Positions 25,052-33,701 of a DNA stretch of 64,000 nucleotides are shown one piece after another. Position numbers and translations under genes: made by a program. The notes beneath the pieces were generated by a model that was not told where the DNA came from, did not search any database, and saw only the letters and a list, made by a program, of their open reading frames with translations. Position 1 is the first letter of the stretch. Every line of letters starts with the position of its first letter. Location: contig CBDCUQ010000003.1 of NCBI GenBank assembly GCA_965222835.1, positions 1,178,001-1,242,000 on the forward strand. The letters are read 5' to 3'. This stretch comes from CBDCUQ01 sp965222835. Its GTDB lineage: Bacteria; Pseudomonadota; Alphaproteobacteria; Rhizobiales; Hyphomicrobiaceae.

Positions 25052-26470
25052 ATGTCCAAGACCTCCGCCAAGACGCTTTACGATAAGATTTTCGACGACC
25101 ACGTCGTCGACCGCGCCGAGGACGGCACGTGCCTTCTCTATATCGATCGTCACCTTGTGCACGAAGTAACCAGCCCGCAGGCCTTCGAGGGGCTCAGAAT
25201 GGCGGGTCGCACGGTGCGTGCGCCACAAAAGACTTTGGCCGTTGTTGATCATAACGTGCCTACGACCGACCGTAGCCAAGGTATCGACGATCCGGACAGC
25301 CGCACGCAGGTGCAGACGCTGGCGGATAATGCCCGCGAATTCGGCATCGAATATTACAACGAGCTCGATAAGCGGCAGGGCATTGTGCACGTGGTCGGGC
25401 CCGAGCAAGGCTTTACGCTGCCCGGCACGACGATTGTCTGCGGCGACAGCCATACGTCGACGCATGGTGCGTTCGGTGCGCTCGCGCATGGCATCGGCAC
25501 CAGCGAGGTGGAGCACGTGCTCGCCACCCAGACGCTTATTCAGAAAAAAGCCAAGAACATGCGGGTGACGGTGGATGGCGCCTGCCCCGCGGGTGTCGGG
25601 GCGAAGGACATCATTCTCGCCATCATCGGCGAGATCGGCACGGCGGGCGGTACGGGCTCGGTCATCGAGTACGCGGGCGAAGCCATTCGTTCGCTCAGCA
25701 TGGAAGGGCGGATGACGGTCTGCAATATGTCGATCGAAGGCGGGGCCCGGGCCGGCATGATTGCGCCGGACGACAAGACTTTTGCCTTTATCAAGGACCG
25801 CCCCAAGGCGCCGAAGGGCACGGCTTGGGACATGGCGATGAAGTACTGGGAAACGCTCCATTCGGACGAAGGCGCGCATTTCGACCGCGAGGTTACGCTC
25901 GACGCGGCCAAGCTTCCGCCCATCGTCACCTGGGGGACGAGCCCGGAGGATGTCGTATCCATCACCGGTAACGTTCCCAATCCCAAAGACGTCGCGGATG
26001 AAAACAAGCGCGCCTCCATGGTGCGGGCGCTCGATTATATGGGGCTCACGCCCGGCACTAAAATGACGGACATTGGGCTTGATGTGGTGTGGATCGGCTC
26101 ATGCACCAACGGACGCATCGAGGATCTGCGCGCGGTTGCCAAGATGGTCGATGGCAAGAAGATCTCATCGCGGCTTGCGTACGCCATGATTGTGCCGGGC
26201 TCGGGTCTGGTGAAACAGCAGGCAGAAGCGGAAGGTCTGGACACCATCTTCAAAGCCGCGGGATTCGAGTGGCGCGAGCCGGGCTGCTCCATGTGTCTGG
26301 GCATGAACCCGGATCAACTTAAGCCCGAACAGCGCTGCGCCTCGACCTCAAACCGCAACTTTGAAGGCCGTCAGGGTTACAAGGGGCGCACGCACCTTGT
26401 TTCACCGATCATGGCGGCGGCGGCCGCGATCGAAGGGCATTTCGTGGATGTTCGGAAGTGGGGCGGGTGA
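25052..26470 (+). CDS. leuC: 3-isopropylmalate dehydratase large subunit
   Basis: The 472-residue subunit of isopropylmalate isomerase, with LeuD, interconverts 2- and 3-isopropylmalate in leucine synthesis. The [4Fe-4S] cysteines of the aconitase family are visible in IGSCTNGR and in GCSMCLGMNPD. The substrate-binding segments TLPGTTIVCGDSHTSTHGAFG and ASTSNRNFEGRQG are intact. The length is standard. leuD is not adjacent, so the small subunit must be encoded elsewhere. The start ATG is at 25052. Confidence 0.97.
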   Translation: MSKTSAKTLYDKIFDDHVVDRAEDGTCLLYIDRHLVHEVTSPQAFEGLRMAGRTVRAPQKTLAVVDHNVPTTDRSQGIDDPDSRTQVQTLADNAREFGIEYYNELDKRQGIVHVVGPEQGFTLPGTTIVCGDSHTSTHGAFGALAHGIGTSEVEHVLATQTLIQKKAKNMRVTVDGACPAGVGAKDIILAIIGEIGTAGGTGSVIEYAGEAIRSLSMEGRMTVCNMSIEGGARAGMIAPDDKTFAFIKDRPKAPKGTAWDMAMKYWETLHSDEGAHFDREVTLDAAKLPPIVTWGTSPEDVVSITGNVPNPKDVADENKRASMVRALDYMGLTPGTKMTDIGLDVVWIGSCTNGRIEDLRAVAKMVDGKKISSRLAYAMIVPGSGLVKQQAEAEGLDTIFKAAGFEWREPGCSMCLGMNPDQLKPEQRCASTSNRNFEGRQGYKGRTHLVSPIMAAAAAIEGHFVDVRKWGG

Positions 26471-26695
26471 GGGGGAGTGGGCGCGAGGATTCCAGTTCTT
26501 GCCTGAGTACTCGATGTAATTGCTCTGAGTGCTCAGCGTGGTGAGATGGCTTACGGGCCTGATACAGACGTGCACTAGATCAGCATAGTTTGCTTTTGGT
26601 CGGAATGCATACGTATGGCGAACATGCTGGTGACACACGAAATTGGCGAAGAGCTGCCGTGGATTGCGGTCTTCGTATTGTTTGGCAGAACATTA

Positions 26696-27421
26696 TTAGG
26701 ATTTATCAACGTTGGGATAGAAAGCCGCAAACCATTGCTGCGACATCTCTTCAAAAGCCTTCCGCGTGCCGAAGGCACTCTGCCAGTCGGCTGGAAAGAA
26801 CGCGTTCAAGTTTTGGCCGGACTGTATAGCAACTTGGCCCATCTCAGACAGCACGGCGTCAAGGCTCGTTTTCTCAATAAAAGGGCCGATCACAGCGTCG
26901 CCGTCTTTCTGTGGCCGCATCATCCATGCCGACTTCATGGTAGGGTGCCCCGCGAGTTCAGAGAACAGCTTGTAGATCTTCTCACGGCGCTTTGTAGTGT
27001 GGCCATAGCGGGTGTCGAGCGCCTTCCGCACAGCTGCAGGTGAGAAATCCGCCTTGAGCGTTCTTCCGTCTGCGAGGCGCCACTTTGCGATCAGAGAATT
27101 TTCGCCACGAAACAGGTCCACCAGAAAGACAGTCTCGAGAATGTCGCGCATCACGAGAGTGCTGTTCTGAACGTAACCGGAGAGCGCGAGTTTCAGGCTC
27201 GCGCCCAAAGCGTTGAACAGCCGCATGCCGAGAAGCTGGATCACCTTTAGATCTTCGTCATCGGTCGGAAACTGGCGCAGCAGATCGCTAAGATTCATCG
27301 CCTGCTCAACGATAGCAATGTGCAGCTGAAGATTTGTGTCTTGGGCGACAAGTTCAAGCGCCTTGCCGCGCAGCTGCTCCTCCTGAAAATGCAGGGACAC
27401 TAGATTGTCAGGTAACGGCAT
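26696..27421 (-). CDS. Hypothetical protein, 241 residues
   Basis: I do not recognise this protein. It is soluble, mostly helical, with leucine-rich stretches and a conserved-looking centre NSTLVMRDILETVFLVDLF followed by the basic segment RYGHTTKRREKIYKLFSELAGHP. The pattern of a helical protein with an RxxxE helix and a late SELAGHP motif resembles uncharacterised families that sense or bind ligands, but no assignment is made. The ATG at 27419-27421 is preferred to a TTG 33 bases upstream. It is monocistronic, flanked by leuC (convergent) and a divergent secreted protein gene. Confidence 0.7.
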   Translation of the reverse strand: MPLPDNLVSLHFQEEQLRGKALELVAQDTNLQLHIAIVEQAMNLSDLLRQFPTDDEDLKVIQLLGMRLFNALGASLKLALSGYVQNSTLVMRDILETVFLVDLFRGENSLIAKWRLADGRTLKADFSPAAVRKALDTRYGHTTKRREKIYKLFSELAGHPTMKSAWMMRPQKDGDAVIGPFIEKTSLDAVLSEMGQVAIQSGQNLNAFFPADWQSAFGTRKAFEEMSQQWFAAFYPNVDKS

Positions 27422-27606
27422 CGGACAATGACCTTTGGGGAAAACGACCGGCAAACTTTGCCACGATCATAGGTCCCGCGTCTCGCACGGCAACAGGACA
27501 CTCCGACATATGACCTGTGCTCCTTGCGCCGCGGAGCAGCCAATATTACGTTCCTTTTTTACTGCGAGGATAAGTTTGTATGACCTAGGCCGTTGGTGAG
27601 AAAGTT

Positions 27607-28407
27607 ATGGGACTCAGGCTGAATTTGCGGTCACTGGTTGGTGCATTGTGCTGCTTCGTTTTGCTGCTCCCCGTCCCGGCCCATACCATCAATGACGTTG
27701 TTACCGTCATCAAGTTGCTTGGCCGCACAAAGAATGTTTATGCGAGATTCGAAATCTCGGTGTCACGAGACGCCTTGATGCGCCTCGACCCAGTCGCCTA
27801 CCGTAGGATGCTGAGTTCCCGGCACCGCGAAAGCCCAGGAGAGCGGTGCCAAAGTGAACTTGACGCACTCGAAAGTGGCTTCAAAAAACTTCATTCCGAC
27901 GCGCCAAATCCAAGGCGAGCTGCAAACGCCCATGCGTGGTTTCGTTATGTGCAGATGGTGCACTTTCCCGATCTCTTGCTCTGCGTCCAGCGCTCGGTGT
28001 TGAGAAAGGCGCTCGATGATCTGCAGACGCAGGGCCTGACGTTTCCGCGCATCAAGCAGCACATCAGCCCAATAACGTTTGATTTCGATAGCATCCTGAC
28101 GGAGCCGGAAGCGATTTCGGACGTGAGATACTATACATCGAATTTTCTTGAGTATTCGCTCATGGGTCACCCGCCGGCGATGGTGGATCTTGTGAAGATC
28201 GGTGCGCGGGGCGACATCATCAGGCTGACGCCTGAGTTCAATTACTACCTGCTCGCAGTCGCGCGTGACGCGGGCGTGCTCGACGACGAGACGAGACGCT
28301 TGCTTGCCGAAGCTGGTGAGCGGTTAGATGCGGGGGCGCGAGACCGCATCGACAGTTGGGCGCGCGAACGGAAGTGGCCGCTGAAGGAGCGGATTGCGGT
28401 GGATTGA
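27607..28407 (+). CDS. Secreted hypothetical protein, 266 residues
   Basis: A signal peptide is visible at the start (basic MGLRLNLR, hydrophobic run, cleavage near PAHT, about residue 27). The mature part is helical, with two cysteines (about residues 78 and 119) that could form a disulfide in the periplasm, and a C-terminal helical region with many Arg/Glu pairs. No motif is recognised. The gene begins 185 bases from the divergent hypothetical gene. The next gene starts 116 bases downstream on the same strand. Confidence 0.65.
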   Translation: MGLRLNLRSLVGALCCFVLLLPVPAHTINDVVTVIKLLGRTKNVYARFEISVSRDALMRLDPVAYRRMLSSRHRESPGERCQSELDALESGFKKLHSDAPNPRRAANAHAWFRYVQMVHFPDLLLCVQRSVLRKALDDLQTQGLTFPRIKQHISPITFDFDSILTEPEAISDVRYYTSNFLEYSLMGHPPAMVDLVKIGARGDIIRLTPEFNYYLLAVARDAGVLDDETRRLLAEAGERLDAGARDRIDSWARERKWPLKERIAVD

Positions 28408-28523
28408 AAACGGTCGCGACAGTTTGCGCAACGTCCGCCTTCGCGTGCGTGAATGTGCAGCCTGTCCGTGAACTGCACGATGAATTGCCTTGACGACACC
28501 GCGAGAGACGGTGACGCTCGCGC

Positions 28524-29282
28524 ATGTCCGATGATCGCCCGAACGGCCCATTACCCAATTGGCAAGATTGGCTGTTGCTCACAATAAACGTTGTCTTCGT
28601 CGTGATGGGACTGATCATCCTGCCCAGAAATCGCGACACCGGTATTGTGACGCTCGCTTTCTTTGGTACGTGCCTTGTCGTTTCGGCGGGCACAATCCTG
28701 CGCAAATTTCGCTTTCGCCGCTTTTCAGGAGAGAAAGTTGGTGTCGCAGGCGGCGTGCCGATTCGTGCAAGCGCGGTCTCGATGCGGCTCGGAGGCGCCT
28801 GGCTCATAGGTCTTGGCACACTCCTGGTGGTTTTTAGTCACGATTATCCCGTCGTTTTTCGCGTTCTGGCCGGATGTACCGCCGTTGTTGGCGCATTGCT
28901 GTTTCTGGCTACGCTTACGGACAAATGGCCTGGTGGGTATTTGCAGTTCGATCCAGATTATCTGACAATCGCAGAACGCAAATGGTGCGCGCGCATTCCA
29001 TGGGGGGACATTGTACACGTTGAGCAAGCCGAATTTCATTCCAATCCCGTATTGCTTCTCTTTGTTCGTGATCTGACGTGTCTGGATATTGCGCCGCCCG
29101 ATGAACTCAAGCGGGCGACCAAGGCGATCGCGAGAACGCGGTCAATAAGCGGAGCGGACTTATCAATAATGACCAATCACTACGGGATTGATCTGCCTGT
29201 CCTCGCAGCGGCTATCGCCCGCTACGTCAATGACGTGTCTGCAAGGGCCGAACTTCGCGCGCAGTTGACTTACAAGGATTAG
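28524..29282 (+). CDS. Membrane protein with PH-like C-terminal half
   Basis: The 252-residue protein has four hydrophobic helices (about residues 17-36, 41-58, 90-105 and 109-128), followed by a beta-rich soluble half with the pattern YLQFDPDYLTIAERKWCARIPWGDIVHVEQ. This layout recalls small bacterial membrane proteins with a PH-like domain (STM3941-type), but the assignment is tentative. It should lie in the inner membrane. The gene lies before tRNA-Ala on the opposite strand. Confidence 0.6.
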   Translation: MSDDRPNGPLPNWQDWLLLTINVVFVVMGLIILPRNRDTGIVTLAFFGTCLVVSAGTILRKFRFRRFSGEKVGVAGGVPIRASAVSMRLGGAWLIGLGTLLVVFSHDYPVVFRVLAGCTAVVGALLFLATLTDKWPGGYLQFDPDYLTIAERKWCARIPWGDIVHVEQAEFHSNPVLLLFVRDLTCLDIAPPDELKRATKAIARTRSISGADLSIMTNHYGIDLPVLAAAIARYVNDVSARAELRAQLTYKD

Positions 29283-29490
29283 CTCAGACAGCGCGTAGGC
29301 TGTTATGAGACACTCCTCCAAGCGCGCGCCGCTACTGGACTAAGTCCTGTCAGGACTGCGCCATGAAAAAGAAATGCACGCCTTGAGAAGAGCGACGCAT
29401 CCTGGCAGTGGACTGAAGAAACCGCGACAGCTGGGTCGGATCGGAACCATTACGTGGCGGGTCGGCGGGCGGCGGCGCGCAAGAAAAGAG

Positions 29491-29566
29491 TGGTGGAGCC
29501 GAGGGGAATCGAACCCCTGACCTCTGCAGTGCGATTGCAGCGCTCTCCCATCTGAGCTACGGCCCC
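29491..29566 (-). tRNA. tRNA-Ala (anticodon CGC)
   Basis: Read on the minus strand the 76 bases form a full cloverleaf. The acceptor GGGGCCG pairs with CGGCTCC (one G-U), the D-arm has AGCTCAGATGGGAGAGC, the anticodon stem is CTGCA/TGCAG with loop ATCGCAC, the T-arm contains GGTTCGATTCC, and CCA is encoded. The anticodon CGC reads GCG alanine codons. Confidence 0.97.
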
Positions 29567-29796
29567 TTGAGGTCAGCGGGCATTTACGAATGGGCCTCTC
29601 GTGTTGTCAAGAAACACGGCCGCGCCGAGAAACGCCGCGTTCGGGCAGAATCGCTAGCACTGTGATGGATGCCGGCGCGCACATTGTGGGGGAGCGGAAC
29701 CGACATGGACTTGCCCCGGCGGTTCGTGGCCGTTAGAGGTTCCCCAGTGATCCGCCGCGTGTCTCTAAGCGCGCCGCCAAATGTGAGACCCTGACC

Positions 29797-30087
29797 ATGA
29801 TCGAACTTCTCGGCTTCATACAATACGTTGTCACGCTCTATATGTATGTCGTCATTGCCTCGGTCATCCTGAGCTGGCTTCTTGCTTTCAATGTCATCAA
29901 TGGCCGCAACCAGTTTGTGCAATCGCTCTGGCATGCCTTGAATGCCGTGACCGAACCGCTTCTGCGGCCGATCCGTGGTTGGCTTCCAGATCTTGGCGGC
30001 ATCGACATCTCGCCCATCATTCTATTGGTCGGCTGTGAGGGGGTCCGCAGCTTCTTGATCCCATTTCTGGCACGAACGCTTGGTTAA
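29797..30087 (+). CDS. YggT family membrane protein
   Basis: The 96-residue protein has two hydrophobic helices typical of YggT (about residues 5-33 and 70-92), separated by the conserved loop PLLRPIRGWLPDLGGIDISPI. YggT proteins are linked to osmotic tolerance or cell-division-related membrane work in other bacteria, but the biochemical role is not known. It is the first of three plus-strand genes with the DUF167 protein and FolD, a common Rhizobiales order. Confidence 0.9.
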   Translation: MIELLGFIQYVVTLYMYVVIASVILSWLLAFNVINGRNQFVQSLWHALNAVTEPLLRPIRGWLPDLGGIDISPIILLVGCEGVRSFLIPFLARTLG

Positions 30088-30144
30088 TGTTGCCCGGTCT
30101 GCGCCTGTCCTGAAACGGCGCCCGATCTTTCCATCGCGCGTACC

Positions 30145-30492
30145 ATGTTGAATTCGCCTTCAAAGCCTTCGGACCGGCCCTGGTGGCGAGGTGACGCGTG
30201 TGTCATTGTGCGCGTGCGTCTGACGCCAAAATCGTCCAAAGATATACTTCATGGCATCGAGGCAACGCCCGACGGGCCCGCGCTTCGGGCTCGTGTCCGC
30301 GCCGTGCCTTCCGAGGGACAAGCCAACGCGGCAATTGAGCGGCTTCTGGCCGAGTGGCTGGACGTGGCGAAGTCACGCGTGGCATTGATATCGGGCGGCC
30401 GATCGCGGGTGAAGACCCTACGCATCGCAGGCGACCCGAATGAGCTTGGTACACTGCTCGAGGCCAAGCTCAGTGGTTCAAATAAAGAGTGA
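30145..30492 (+). CDS. DUF167 (YggU) family protein
   Basis: The 115-residue protein matches the YggU/DUF167 family, with VIVRVRLTPKSSKDILHGIE, RVRAVPSEGQANAAIERLLAEWL and the SGGRSRVKTLRI motif. The family is small, soluble and of unknown function. It lies 57 bases after yggT and 27 bases before folD, so the three are probably one transcript. The ATG at 30145 adds about 20 residues before the conserved core, so a later start is possible. Confidence 0.88.
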   Translation: MLNSPSKPSDRPWWRGDACVIVRVRLTPKSSKDILHGIEATPDGPALRARVRAVPSEGQANAAIERLLAEWLDVAKSRVALISGGRSRVKTLRIAGDPNELGTLLEAKLSGSNKE

Positions 30493-30519
30493 GCAGGACA
30501 GACTTGGGAGGAGAAACGT

Positions 30520-31389
30520 ATGCCCCAGATCATTGACGGTAAGGCCATTGCCGCAAAAGTCCGCGAAGGGGTCGCGAAAGACGTGGCAGACCTTGTCGCC
30601 CAACATGGGCTGAAGCCCGGGCTTGCCGTGGTTCTGGTGGGCGAGGATCCGGCCAGCAAGGTCTACGTCAAGAACAAGGGCCAGCAAACGGTCGCGGCGG
30701 GCATGAACTCCTGGGAGCACCGGCTTCCCGATACGGCATCCGAAGACGAAATTCTGGCGATCGTGCAGAAGCTGAATGCGGATCCGGCCGTCAACGGCAT
30801 TCTGGTGCAGCTGCCGCTGCCAAAGCATGTCAATGCCGAGAAGGTTCTGAACACCATCGACCCGAACAAGGATGTCGACGGTTTTCATCCGGTCAATGTT
30901 GGGCGGCTGTGGGTTGGCGAGCGCACGCTGGTGCCCTGCACGCCGACGGGGTCTGTCATTCTTGCCAAGACCGTGGCGCCGAACCTCACCGGCATGAACG
31001 CGGTGGTCGTGGGACGCTCGAATATTGTCGGCAAACCGGTGGCCGCCTTGCTGCTCAAGGAGCACTGCACCGTTACCGTTTCTCACTCGCGCACGCGCAA
31101 TCTTCCTCAGGTCGTCAAGAGCGCCGACCTTCTGATAGCCGCCGTCGGTATTCCGGAGATGATCCGGGGCGACTGGGTCAAGCCTGGTGCGATAGTGATC
31201 GATGTCGGCATCAACCGTGTGCCGGCCGCCAACGGCAAGACCAAGCTGGTGGGCGATTGCAACTACGAGGAATGCGCGCGCGTTGCTGGTGCTATTACGC
31301 CGGTTCCCGGCGGCGTGGGTCCCATGACCATTGCCTGCCTCCTGCAGAACACGGTGGAAGCCGCAAAGATGCAGAAGGGGATCAGTTGA
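30520..31389 (+). CDS. folD: Methylenetetrahydrofolate dehydrogenase/cyclohydrolase
   Basis: The 289-residue bifunctional enzyme converts methylene-THF through methenyl-THF to formyl-THF, which in methylotrophs links C1 assimilation and nucleotide synthesis. Family motifs are present: the catalytic lysine region SKVYVKNKGQQT, VNGILVQLPLP, the KDVDGFHP loop, GRSNIVGKPVA and TPVPGGVGPMTIA. The gene has a strong ribosome site, GGGAGGAGAAACGT, directly before the ATG at 30520. It ends before an intergenic repeat cluster. Confidence 0.97.
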   Translation: MPQIIDGKAIAAKVREGVAKDVADLVAQHGLKPGLAVVLVGEDPASKVYVKNKGQQTVAAGMNSWEHRLPDTASEDEILAIVQKLNADPAVNGILVQLPLPKHVNAEKVLNTIDPNKDVDGFHPVNVGRLWVGERTLVPCTPTGSVILAKTVAPNLTGMNAVVVGRSNIVGKPVAALLLKEHCTVTVSHSRTRNLPQVVKSADLLIAAVGIPEMIRGDWVKPGAIVIDVGINRVPAANGKTKLVGDCNYEECARVAGAITPVPGGVGPMTIACLLQNTVEAAKMQKGIS

Positions 31390-31436
31390 GGCAACGGAGA
31401 GCCGGTAGCGGGCTGCTTCTTTTCTCAAGCGAATGT

Positions 31437-31772
31437 CCCTCCCCCTGGTGGGGAGGGGTTGGGGTGGGGGGAAATTAACAAGCGTTGCCGTCTTGGGTCC
31501 GTGCTCAAATCGGAACTACGGTAAGCGTTGTGCCCGCATCCTGATGGTCGCGGTAGGGGTACCTTGGATCTCGGCATTGAATGCCGGGATGACAACAGAG
31601 GGGAATGCCGGGATGATATTAGCACTTGTCATCCCGGGGCTTGACCCCGGGATCCAGGATTCAACGGGCGTTGGCGCAGGTGCATTGGTGCGACGCGCGC
31701 TCTGCGCATCCTTCAGTAACAATCCGCTTGTTTCTTCACCCCACCCCTCGCCCTTCCCCATCGAGGGGAGGG
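31437..31772. repeat. Nested intergenic inverted repeats between folD and comM
   Basis: The gap 31390-31824 between convergent genes holds dispersed-type repeats and no gene. A palindrome CCCTCCCC/GGGGAGGG at 31437-31457 is followed by a GGTTGGGGTGGGG tail. A close copy in the opposite orientation lies at 31742-31772. Between them are CCGGGATGA units (near 31581 and 31609) and the palindromic block CATCCCGGGGCTTGACCCCG (about 31630-31649). These resemble REP-type elements common between convergent genes and may end both transcripts. Confidence 0.7.
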
Positions 31773-31824
31773 AATTTGAGGAAACAGGGAATGGGGACCG
31801 GTTACATAGACAGCTTGCCGGGTT

Positions 31825-33354
31825 TTACGCGACCAACTTTTCGCGGCGGATCTCGCCGCGATAGGAGAGGGCTTCGGCAACATGTACGCGGCCGACTTTC
31901 TCTTCTCCGTCGAGATCGGCGAGCGTGCGCGCTACTTTCAAAACACGATGGAATCCGCGCGCGGAGAGGCCCAGGCTTTCCGCGGCCTGTCTTAGTAATG
32001 TTTTTCCTACCTCGTCCGGTGCCGCGATTTCGTCGAGCAAGTTGGGCGAACACGCGGCGTTGGTGCACACGCCCTTTGCACCAGCCGCCCTTAGACGATC
32101 GCGCGCCCGGTTGCGCGCCGCCGTAACGCGCGCGCACACTTCCGCACTTCCTTCCTTTGGCGGTGGCAGACATAGATCGGCCGCTGAAACCGCGGGGACC
32201 TCGATTTGTAAATCAATGCGATCCAGAAGGGGGCCCGATATGCGGGCCTGGTAGTCGGCTGCACAACGCGGCCCCCGCTTGCAACTCTGACCCGGTACGC
32301 CGCCGCCGCACTTGCACGGATTCATGGCTGCTACGAGCTGGATGCGTGCGGGATACTGAATGCGATGATTGGCGCGCGCGACAATGATCTCGCCGGTTTC
32401 GAGAGGCTGACGCAAGGCGTCGAGGACATTGGGTGGGAACTCGGGCAGCTCGTCGAGAAACAGAACGCCCAAATGAGCGAGGGAGGCTTCTCCGGGTTTC
32501 GGGCGGGAGCCGCCGCCGACGAGTGCGGGCATGCTCGCCGAATGGTGGGGGGCACGAAACGGACGATCAATGCAAATCTTGCCGCCCATCAGTTCGCCCG
32601 CCAACGAATGCACCATGGACACCTCGAGCATTTCTTCGGGCGTCAACGGCGGGAGAATCGAGGGTAGGCGTGCGGCGAGCATCGATTTTCCCGATCCGGG
32701 CGGGCCCACCATCAGCAGGTTGTGACCGCCAACAGCAGCGACTTCAAGGGCGCGCTTTGCGCTTTCCTGGCCGCGAACGTCACGCAAGTCGGGCATGACC
32801 TCAGTTCGGCGCGCCGCGTTTGGTTTGGGACGCGCGAGCAGCTGCAGCCCTTTGAAGTGATTGACCAGTGAGAGGATGTGCGGAGCCGCCAGGATATCGA
32901 CATCCGCGCCGGCCCATGCAGCTTCAGGTCCACATTCGGCGGGACAGATCAGGCCTCTACCGGCGGCGTTCGCTCCGATGGCGGCCGGCAAGCCGCCTGG
33001 CACGGCGCGAATCGAGCCGTCGAGCGCCAATTCGCCGATAGCGGCAAATCCCGATACGGCATCGGGCGCGATCGCGCCCATCGCCACCATCAATGCCAAG
33101 ACAATTGCGAGGTCATAATGGCTGCCTTCCTTGGGCAGATCGGCGGGCGCAAGATTGACGGTGATGTGTTTGAAGGGCAGCCCCAAGCCCACGGCATGCA
33201 GGGCATTCCGTACGCGCTCGCGGCTTTCGGCGACGGCTTTGTCCGGCAGGCCGACAATGGCGAAGGCCGCCTGTCCGGGTGTCACCCGTACCTGCACTTC
33301 GACCGCACGCGCCTCTACGCCGACAAAGGCAACGGTCGAGATCGTTCCATACAT
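31825..33354 (-). CDS. comM: YifB/ComM family Mg-chelatase-like AAA ATPase
   Basis: The 509-residue protein has an N-terminal Lon-protease-like S5 fold (residues 1-165, FAIVGLPDKAVAESRERVRNAL), a chelatase-like AAA+ core with Walker A GPPGSGKS (about 217-224), Walker B LFLDELPEF, and a cysteine-containing insert CKCGGGVPGQSCKRGPRC. The C-terminal domain contains LSARGFHRVLKVARTLADLDG. ComM is known as a hexameric helicase that drives branch migration during natural transformation; many bacteria that do not transform also carry the gene. The start is the ATG at 33352-33354. In other Rhizobiales it commonly lies near gshB, which here is 3.4 kb away. Confidence 0.93.
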   Translation of the reverse strand: MYGTISTVAFVGVEARAVEVQVRVTPGQAAFAIVGLPDKAVAESRERVRNALHAVGLGLPFKHITVNLAPADLPKEGSHYDLAIVLALMVAMGAIAPDAVSGFAAIGELALDGSIRAVPGGLPAAIGANAAGRGLICPAECGPEAAWAGADVDILAAPHILSLVNHFKGLQLLARPKPNAARRTEVMPDLRDVRGQESAKRALEVAAVGGHNLLMVGPPGSGKSMLAARLPSILPPLTPEEMLEVSMVHSLAGELMGGKICIDRPFRAPHHSASMPALVGGGSRPKPGEASLAHLGVLFLDELPEFPPNVLDALRQPLETGEIIVARANHRIQYPARIQLVAAMNPCKCGGGVPGQSCKRGPRCAADYQARISGPLLDRIDLQIEVPAVSAADLCLPPPKEGSAEVCARVTAARNRARDRLRAAGAKGVCTNAACSPNLLDEIAAPDEVGKTLLRQAAESLGLSARGFHRVLKVARTLADLDGEEKVGRVHVAEALSYRGEIRREKLVA

Positions 33355-33533
33355 TGCGCACCCCCGGCATGAACCCGACGGTGTAACGGACGAGGGAGGT
33401 GAATTCCGTCGCGACGCGTAGGGTTAGTGAAAGGAGGCAGTTTGCGAAATAGTTGTGGATTGTGAAATATCGTTGATTTTAGAAGAACATTCCCGGCTCT
33501 TAGAAATTCCTGGTATTGTTTTCTCCGTATCGA

Positions 33534-33579
33534 CTCAGATATCATAACCAACACGATTGTGTTGGTTATGATATCTGAG
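33534..33579. repeat. Perfect 21-base inverted repeat
   Basis: The arm at 33534-33554 (begins CTCAGATATC, ends CCAACAC) is the exact reverse complement of 33559-33579, with the four-base loop GATT. There is no U-tract on either side. It lies between comM and the candidate small RNA, 123 bases before the NYN gene. It could be an operator for a dimeric regulator, an RNA processing site or the end of a mobile element. Confidence 0.85.
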
Positions 33580-33586
33580 CTTTAAC

Positions 33587-33615
33587 TTGTCTTAAAGCGC
33601 GACGCACATTATATA
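33587..33615 (+). promoter_or_regulatory. Predicted promoter of small RNA
   Basis: A -35-like TTGTCT (33587-33592) is separated by 17 bases from a -10-like TATATA (33610-33615), which places the start near the G at 33622. This is the best sigma-70-like match in this gap. Confidence 0.5.
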
Positions 33616-33621
33616 TGATGA

Positions 33622-33683
33622 GGTCACTCCCGGCGGGTGCGCCCGTCGGATAGGTCGTAGCGCAAGCTGCGGCCTTTTTATTT
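33622..33683 (+). ncRNA. Candidate small RNA upstream of NYN nuclease
   Basis: The roughly 62-base segment folds as two hairpins in a row. The first is 33630-33649: arms CCGGCGGG and CCCGTCGG, loop TGCG, eight pairs with one G-U. The second is 33653-33674: arms GGTCGTAGC and GCTGCGGCC, GCAA tetraloop, nine pairs with two G-U. TTTTTATTT follows. The second hairpin with its T-run is a good intrinsic terminator, so this is either a free small RNA or a terminating leader of the NYN mRNA, whose ATG is 19 bases further on. No known RNA family is recognised. Confidence 0.5.
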
Positions 33684-33701
33684 GTATGTTATCTGATTGC
33701 T

